NCBI GenBank assembly: GCA_030427705.1
Contig: JAUIBR010000017.1
Span: 1-64,000, forward strand
Direction of reading: 5' to 3'
DNA: 64,000 nt
Source: a bacterium
GTDB taxonomy: Bacteria; Myxococcota_A; Bradymonadia; Bradymonadales; Bradymonadaceae
The translations under genes and the position numbers were made by a program. This document shows positions 59,790 through 64,000 of this stretch, in pieces (within the stretch, counting starts at the first letter, position 1; the number at the start of each line of letters is the position of its first letter). The notes under the pieces were generated by a model. It was not told the DNA's origin. It worked only from the letters and a program-made list of their open reading frames with translations, and made no database searches.

Positions 59790-60002
59790 TTAGGATTCAC
59801 AACCTTCTTTGCCGCACGTATCGATACCAAAGATTTTGTAAAGCGGACACATTCCGATTGCACCTGTCAGCAGTGGAATCAGACCAAGCAGACCCCACAT
59901 CGTCTTGGGTCCGACGAAAACCAGTGAGATTGCGACCAGTCCAACAACCACGCGCAGTCCACGATCGATATTGCCTTCATTTCGTTTGAGAATGTCGTTC
60001 AT
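59790..60002 (-). CDS. DUF2892 family small membrane protein
   Basis: A 70-aa protein with the pattern NEGNIDRGLRVVVGLVAISL followed by a second helix GLLGLIPLLTGAIGMCPLYK and a C-terminal Cys pair (CGKEGCES). It resembles DUF2892/YgaP-type transmembrane domains. Some of these are fused to rhodanese domains and relate to sulfur transfer. Position just before a redox-type sigma/anti-sigma pair suggests a thiol or sulfur stress role. Confidence 0.85.
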   Translation of the reverse strand: MNDILKRNEGNIDRGLRVVVGLVAISLVFVGPKTMWGLLGLIPLLTGAIGMCPLYKIFGIDTCGKEGCES

Positions 60003-60165
60003 TTGGAACCTCCGTTTTTGAGTCTCACTGCTTAAGTGCCAAACGGCGGGGAAAGGGATTCTTGAAAGCGGATTTTTCTTCCAGAATTCGCGGCGTGCCG
60101 CTCAGAGTTCGGCCCGTTGGGCCTCAGAATTCGCGACTTCGTCGCTCAGATCTGTTCTCACGAAT

Positions 60166-60585
60166 CTACATCATCACCAACGTGATCATCAGTGATAATG
60201 CCGTCGAAACGGCAATCCATGTGCGGATAACGTTCCAGCGGTTCCAAGTTGCTTCGAAGAAGATGCGCTCATCACGAAGGTTCTCTGCCGACATCTCCGC
60301 AGTCCGCAGGGATTGAAGGCGGTTGTTGCGTGGGATGTTGATGGTCACTGTGGGGAGTTGAACGCCCACGAGGTAAACGACCGTCGTGCCGACCACCAAC
60401 CACACGATGGTGCCGTCGGCAGTCCAGAGCGCCAGCCCGGTTGCGGCGAGCAAAGACAGGACTGAGCCTGCCCAGACTAACCCAAACGCCGCGCTTCCAT
60501 CCTGAATAATGCCATCGATGCGCTGGAAGGCACGGATGTACTCGGCGTCGTCTATGCCGCCCGCGCCGGGCTGTATGTGGTTTCA
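60166..60585 (-). pseudogene. DUF1772 (anthrone oxygenase-like) membrane protein lacking its N-terminus
   Basis: The frame encodes DDAEYIRAFQRIDGIIQDGS, two helices and a family-like end (FEATWNRWNVIRTWIAVSTA). It begins without a start codon: from 60453 upstream it stays open to a TGA at about 60584, and the segment there reads NHIQPGAGG, which does not belong to the family. About 25-30 N-terminal residues, including the first helix, are missing. The TTG at 60453 would leave only half of the protein. The break lies where the AraC gene on the other strand also loses its beginning. Confidence 0.6.
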
Positions 60586-61393
60586 TATAGGCCTCACCGG
60601 TCGATGCGATATCGAGAGCGAGGCGTTTGACCCCGTAGAGCTGACACCTGGCGGCTTCGTGCTAGTCACTCGCGGCGTGGGTCATGACTTGTCGCACAAT
60701 GGGCAGACAGAGCGACCAGACGTTGTGGGCGTTCCCCACGAATATGAAAACGAGAACTACGCGCTGCTTCGCTACGGAGATGGGCCGGTCACGACGACGT
60801 TGGTTTGCGGGATGATTCGCCTGGCGAGTCATGTGGGGCAGGAGCTTATCGATGCGCTTCCGCCTGTGATCGCGATGGATGGCTTGGACAACCTGCAGAG
60901 TGAGTGGATGCAGAGCTCGATCAGGCTGATGGCCGCAGAATCAAAGTCCATCCAACCCGGCGGCGACACCGTAGTCACTCGCCTTTGCGATATTCTGGTG
61001 ATCCAATCACTTCGGCGTTGGTTGGAGACCGCGTCCGAAGCGCAGATGGGGTGGTTAGGCGCTTTGAACGACCCATCGATTGGCCGAGCCATGAGTGCCA
61101 TTCACAAGAACCCGGAGTCCTCGTGGGGCTTGGAATCACTGGCTGAAACGGCAGGGATGTCGCGTTCTGCGTTCGCGGCTCGCTTTTCTGAGTTGGTTGG
61201 AGAAACCCCGGTGAAATATGCGACAAAAGTCGCCATGCGCCGCGCGCAGGAGTTGCTTGAGGACCCCACCAATAGTGTCGCTGAGCTCGCTTGGCGCTTC
61301 GGCTATAACTCAGAAGCCTCGTTCCACCGGGCATTCAAGCGGGTTACTGGAGTTCCGCCCGGAAAGTACCGAAGAAGCCTGGAGTCGGCCTAG
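60509..61393 (+). CDS. AraC-family regulator with missing or replaced N-terminus
   Basis: About 294 aa as an open frame. From residue about 22 (GCMWFHIGLTGRCDIESEAF) it matches the cupin_6-type sensor of AraC regulators, and the C-terminal HTH is intact (ESLAETAGMSRSAFAARFSE; RRAQELLEDPTNSVAEL; FGYNSEASFHRAFKR). The usual first 35-40 residues before CMWFH are absent, and the first 20 codons are antisense to the DUF1772 fragment. It may be inactive or newly started at 60509. Its stop overlaps the rsmG gene by 4 bp. Confidence 0.6.
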   Translation: MPSMRWKARMYSASSMPPAPGCMWFHIGLTGRCDIESEAFDPVELTPGGFVLVTRGVGHDLSHNGQTERPDVVGVPHEYENENYALLRYGDGPVTTTLVCGMIRLASHVGQELIDALPPVIAMDGLDNLQSEWMQSSIRLMAAESKSIQPGGDTVVTRLCDILVIQSLRRWLETASEAQMGWLGALNDPSIGRAMSAIHKNPESSWGLESLAETAGMSRSAFAARFSELVGETPVKYATKVAMRRAQELLEDPTNSVAELAWRFGYNSEASFHRAFKRVTGVPPGKYRRSLESA

Positions 61394-62037
61394 TCAGCAG
61401 CAACCGCGAAGACCGACACGGACCGAATCACATCACCTTCATGCGCGCCAAAATCACAGGACACCGACTTCGTGTGGTGGACACGTTCCAGACCTACCTC
61501 TTTGGCAACATCGTCTAGCGTCGCGGAAGCGGCATGCATGGCGACGATGACGCCGTCGTCACGCACATAGGGTCGGGCAACCTGCACCCAGGTGTCGGGG
61601 GCGCGAAATCCCTTCGAGATGACATAGCCAAACTGTCCCAGCTCGACGTCCTCCAAACGTGACTCATGGATCGTCACATCCTCAAGCTTCATGCGGTTGA
61701 CAGCGATCTTCATGAACTGAACGCGCTTCTTTCGCGGTTCAACCAATGTGATGGGGATGTCAGGAAATGCGATTTTGAGCGGGATCCCGGGGAAGCCTGC
61801 ACCGGTGCCGACGTCCAGAATGGAATGGAAAGGCTTGTGCGCGGCAGCCGCGGTGAGCGAATCGATGAGCATTAACCGTTCAAGCTCTTCGAAATTCATC
61901 GGGCCGATGAGGTTCATCGATGCGTTGAACTTCAGCAACAGGTCGGCATACAGCTCGAACCGCTCCATGGCAGATTCATCGAGCTCGATCCCCTGAGCGT
62001 CTGCAAAAGACTTGAGAGAGTTGAACGTTAGCTTCAA
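61390..62037 (-). CDS. rsmG: 16S rRNA (guanine(527)-N(7))-methyltransferase RsmG
   Basis: A 215-aa methyltransferase that modifies G527 in the 530 loop of 16S rRNA. Opening MKLTFNSLKSFADAQGIELD, then ASMNLIGP, SAM motif ILDVGTGAGFPGIPLKI near residue 75, and LVEPRKKRVQFM and VISKGFRAPDTW downstream, all RsmG hallmarks. TTG start forms a TTGA overlap with the upstream Asn-repeat lipoprotein gene. In many bacteria rsmG lies next to mnmG, parA and parB; here it does not. Confidence 0.93.
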   Translation of the reverse strand: MKLTFNSLKSFADAQGIELDESAMERFELYADLLLKFNASMNLIGPMNFEELERLMLIDSLTAAAAHKPFHSILDVGTGAGFPGIPLKIAFPDIPITLVEPRKKRVQFMKIAVNRMKLEDVTIHESRLEDVELGQFGYVISKGFRAPDTWVQVARPYVRDDGVIVAMHAASATLDDVAKEVGLERVHHTKSVSCDFGAHEGDVIRSVSVFAVAAD

Positions 62038-62636
62038 CGGCGTGGCAGACCCGAGCAGTTTACGAACTGATCATCACAGCCCGCGTCAGCCTGGCATTCC
62101 AAGCATACGGCACTATTGGGGTCTTCGATGCATTCACCGATGCAGTTCGTGAAGACACACTCGACGGTTAGCCCATAGCAGGACGAGCACTGGCGCGAGA
62201 GGCCTGTTTCTGCTGCAACACAACCGGTCGTGCAATCGCTGAGGTCCTCACCACCCTCAAAACAACCAAACGCGCACTCTTCAGCCACACCTTCTGTCTG
62301 ACCTGACAAAACGATCTCGGCGTCGCTATTGCTCAAGCAGCCACCCGCGGTGTTATTGGGGTTCCCATTGGGCGGGTTGTTCTGATTATTGGGCGGGTTG
62401 TTCGCGTTATTGACGTTGTTCGCAGCGTTATTCGAGCTGTTCACCGGGTTGTTGAAGCTATTGTTCAACCGATTATTGGACCCAGTGTTGTTCTGGCTAT
62501 TCAGGTTGTTAACGTTGTTTCCATTGTTGGCGTTGTTGGCGTTATTGGCGTTATTTCCGCCACCCTTCTTGGCGACATCGCCACCGCAGCCAACAGCCAA
62601 AGCCAAAACCGCAATCATCAATAGTGCTCGAACCAT
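62034..62636 (-). CDS. Lipoprotein with Asn-rich linker and Cys-rich tail
   Basis: About 200 aa. Signal peptide with lipobox LAVGC (Cys at residue 17), an Asn-rich linker from residue 27 to about 97 (NNANNANNANNGNN; NPPNNQNNPPNGNPNN), then a module with about 14 Cys (GGCLSNSDAEIVL; CAFGCFEGGEDLSDCTTGC; CSSCYGLTVECVFTNCIGEC), probably disulfide-bonded and surface exposed. ATG at 62636 preceded by AGGTG is preferred over GTG at 62645. Overlaps rsmG as TTGA, an odd pairing of an envelope protein and an rRNA methyltransferase. Confidence 0.75.
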   Translation of the reverse strand: MVRALLMIAVLALAVGCGGDVAKKGGGNNANNANNANNGNNVNNLNSQNNTGSNNRLNNSFNNPVNSSNNAANNVNNANNPPNNQNNPPNGNPNNTAGGCLSNSDAEIVLSGQTEGVAEECAFGCFEGGEDLSDCTTGCVAAETGLSRQCSSCYGLTVECVFTNCIGECIEDPNSAVCLECQADAGCDDQFVNCSGLPRR

Positions 62637-62645
62637 CTTGTTCAC

Positions 62646-62740
62646 CTGCTAGCTCCCGTTGGTCGCGTTTCAGCTCCCGTTGGTCGCGTTTCAGCTCCCG
62701 TTGGTCGCGTTTCAGCTCCCGTTGGTCGCGTTTTGTCATT
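62646..62740. repeat. 21-bp tandem repeat (class L5)
   Basis: Four copies of AGCTCCCGTTGGTCGCGTTTC. In reverse the core GCGACCAACGGGAGC is an imperfect hairpin and TGAAAC is the linker. It sits directly upstream of the Asn-repeat lipoprotein gene, including its ribosome site region. Confidence 0.9.
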
Positions 62741-62799
62741 GATCTGGCGGCGGACTATAGCGATTGGGGTTAAACTTGCCAATTCTGGAACATGAATCG

Positions 62800-62881
62800 G
62801 TGAGCGAAGCGAACCACATCGGTGAGCAACGCGAACCAAATCGGTGAGCAACGCGAACCAAATCGGTGAGCAACGCGAACC
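62800..62881. repeat. Class L4 repeat (GAACCAAATCGGTGAG linker)
   Basis: Four units with cores GCGAAGC, GCAACGC, GCAACGC and GCAACGC separated by GAACCA[C/A]ATCGGTGA. Same linker as at 1-126. It ends right at the stop codon of the minus-strand gene at 62882, again touching a gene end. Confidence 0.9.
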
Positions 62882-64000
62882 CTATTCCATCACCCAGCAG
62901 ACACCGCCAACAACGTATTGCTCGCTGGCGACGTATGCGTAGTTGGTGCCATCTGGGCAGCCGCTTTCAGCAGCGGTGCGTGCGACGCAGCGGTTGATAC
63001 CGTCGGTGAAACCTGCGCAGAGGTTGCCGTTGAAGGTGTCACCACAGTCGCTGTGTGCCGCGCACTCATCACCGATGGTCTCGACCTTTGCGTATGGGCT
63101 GAGCTTCTCGTTCTGGTCGATGCCGATGACGCCGTAGAACACCTGGTATGCATCGTTGACCTGCTCGGCATTCAACGTCGTGATGATGTCGTTGTAGGTC
63201 GCTGGCATGTGGACGTCTGGCTCGTAAGCGTCGGTCTGGACGAGGTTTCGGAACAGGTCGACCGTGCCGCGTGCGTAGCTGTAGTTGACCGTCGTGATGA
63301 CGTCCAAGTTGTCTTCATTCTTGTTGGGGTTGGCGTACATCATGTCTGCGTATTGCGAGTACGTCTGGCATCCCTGAGCGATGAAGAGCTGCTTCTTGTT
63401 CGGGTCGAAGTCGAGCGTCGCGAACTCGGTGTCGTCGATGTATGCCTCGTACGCTTCGTCCATGTAGAAGCCGTAGTATGGGCCTGCGTGACCGTTGTAG
63501 AAGATAACATCGCGGCTAACCAATTCTGACTTGGTCTGCTCGATCTGCAGGTTGCGCTGACCGATGTACATGTCGCTGTGGAGCAGTCGAACTTCGATGT
63601 TCACGGTAAAGGCGCTCGTGGAGCAGTCTTCGTTGTAGTAGGCGAGCATCTTCTCGATGGTGCGTGGTCCAACGCGGTAGACGGAATCGACGTCCTTTTC
63701 GGTCGCGAAGATCACGTCATCAGCCGTGCCGTCGACCCCGTCGTCACCAGCGCGGTGCGTCCAGAAGTTACGGCGTGCGTCTGAGCGGAAGCCCATCGCT
63801 TTCAAGTCGTCGTCTGTCAATTCGCTGCTGTTCAAGCTAGCGAGCGCGTAATCAAGCTGGCAGGTCTCCAAAGCAGGTCGGAAGGAAATCATCTGCTTTG
63901 TGAACGGGCCGCTGTTGTGCGCGAGCTCATCGAACGAAGCGACCGGCGCTTCGAAACCATCTGCAACCAACGCGTTGAACGCCTGCTGAGCGTCTTGCAG
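62882..64000 (-). CDS. Partial ORF, secreted caspase-like/gingipain-like protein (5' end outside the window)
   Basis: The frame runs open through the right edge, so the N-terminus is missing. At least 372 residues. VIFYNGHAGPYYGFYMDEAY and KKQLFIAQGCQTYSQYADMM give a His and a Cys in positions like the dyad of clan CD peptidases (caspase/gingipain/CHAT), about 60 residues apart. A Cys-rich end (GDECAAHSDCGDTFNGNLCA; SGCPDGTNYAYVAS; GGVCWVME) is typical of surface proteins in this group. Catalytic function is inferred from motif spacing only. Confidence 0.55.
   Translation of the reverse strand: MQDAQQAFNALVADGFEAPVASFDELAHNSGPFTKQMISFRPALETCQLDYALASLNSSELTDDDLKAMGFRSDARRNFWTHRAGDDGVDGTADDVIFATEKDVDSVYRVGPRTIEKMLAYYNEDCSTSAFTVNIEVRLLHSDMYIGQRNLQIEQTKSELVSRDVIFYNGHAGPYYGFYMDEAYEAYIDDTEFATLDFDPNKKQLFIAQGCQTYSQYADMMYANPNKNEDNLDVITTVNYSYARGTVDLFRNLVQTDAYEPDVHMPATYNDIITTLNAEQVNDAYQVFYGVIGIDQNEKLSPYAKVETIGDECAAHSDCGDTFNGNLCAGFTDGINRCVARTAAESGCPDGTNYAYVASEQYVVGGVCWVME

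Noticed and set aside
62918-63529. 203-aa Val-rich plus-strand frame at the right end
   Set aside because: It is the shadow of the Asp/Tyr/Asn-rich minus-strand ORF and has no ribosome site.
1-64000. tRNA, rRNA, riboswitch
   Set aside because: No cloverleaf with CCA-type ends, no rRNA segment and no riboswitch consensus were recognised by eye. A covariance-model scan would be decisive.

Overview
The window looks like a chromosome segment of a predatory or social deltaproteobacterium in the wide sense (Myxococcota, perhaps the Bradymonadales group). This is an inference from four Hanks-type Ser/Thr kinases in 64 kb, several secreted lipoproteins with Asn-Asn-X linkers, secreted proteins with a MYXO-CTERM-like tail (Cys, one membrane helix, Arg cluster), frequent GTG/TTG starts and few regulators of the enteric type. 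No rRNA, tRNA, prophage, integrase, transposase or CRISPR array was recognised.

Layout. 1-4000: a 24-bp tandem repeat, a pyrimidine-nucleoside phosphorylase, a TPR lipoprotein and an unknown helical protein. 4000-10240: a lipid-like group with a PfaB-like ketosynthase/acyltransferase protein coupled to an ABCG-type ATPase, a caspase-like lipoprotein and, divergently, a FabV-like enoyl reductase with a long C-terminal extension. 10330-15600: a secreted MYXO-CTERM-like protein, an M20 amidohydrolase, a nuclease lipoprotein and a kinase/TPR pair. 15646-18318: an RND/MMPL exporter. 18319-22103: a long palindromic element, a deoxynucleoside kinase and two GT4 glycosyltransferases. 22095-24790: an operon of three secreted proteins including an HExxH metallopeptidase-like protein. 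25029-30100: small unknown proteins and a giant kinase-AAA-TPR protein. 30107-32515: a second copy of the palindromic element, then an SPFH protein with a NAD-kinase-like partner. 32707-34449: a tightly overlapping three-gene cassette (TIGR04255-like, small coiled protein, SQTCDL protein). 34578-39210: a three-gene operon with TTGA stop/start overlaps around a MaoC-like hydratase. 39499-44565: a kinase with a Cys-rich outer domain, a Tat-signal alcohol dehydrogenase/cupin/AraC operon and a 2OG-Fe oxygenase. 44704-51599: porin, DnaJ-type chaperone, unknown protein, Asn-repeat lipoprotein and a second kinase/TPR pair. 51640-58856: a surface-glycan locus. 58960-60002: ECF sigma and zinc anti-sigma factor. 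60166-61393: two genes that both lack their N-termini at one junction. 61390-64000: rsmG, an Asn-repeat lipoprotein and a partial caspase-like ORF.

The most unusual feature is in the spaces between genes. They are filled with arrays in which a constant linker (for example AAGATAACT, GGCTTTTGA or GACGCCA) alternates with short perfect inverted repeats whose sequence changes from unit to unit. Many arrays start right at a stop codon, and some stop codons lie inside a unit. Two copies of an approximately 310-330 bp element that is itself one large imperfect palindrome belong to the same landscape. Some genes also appear to have leaderless promoters, with a -10 hexamer (TATACT or TACAAT) only 6-8 nt before the start codon.
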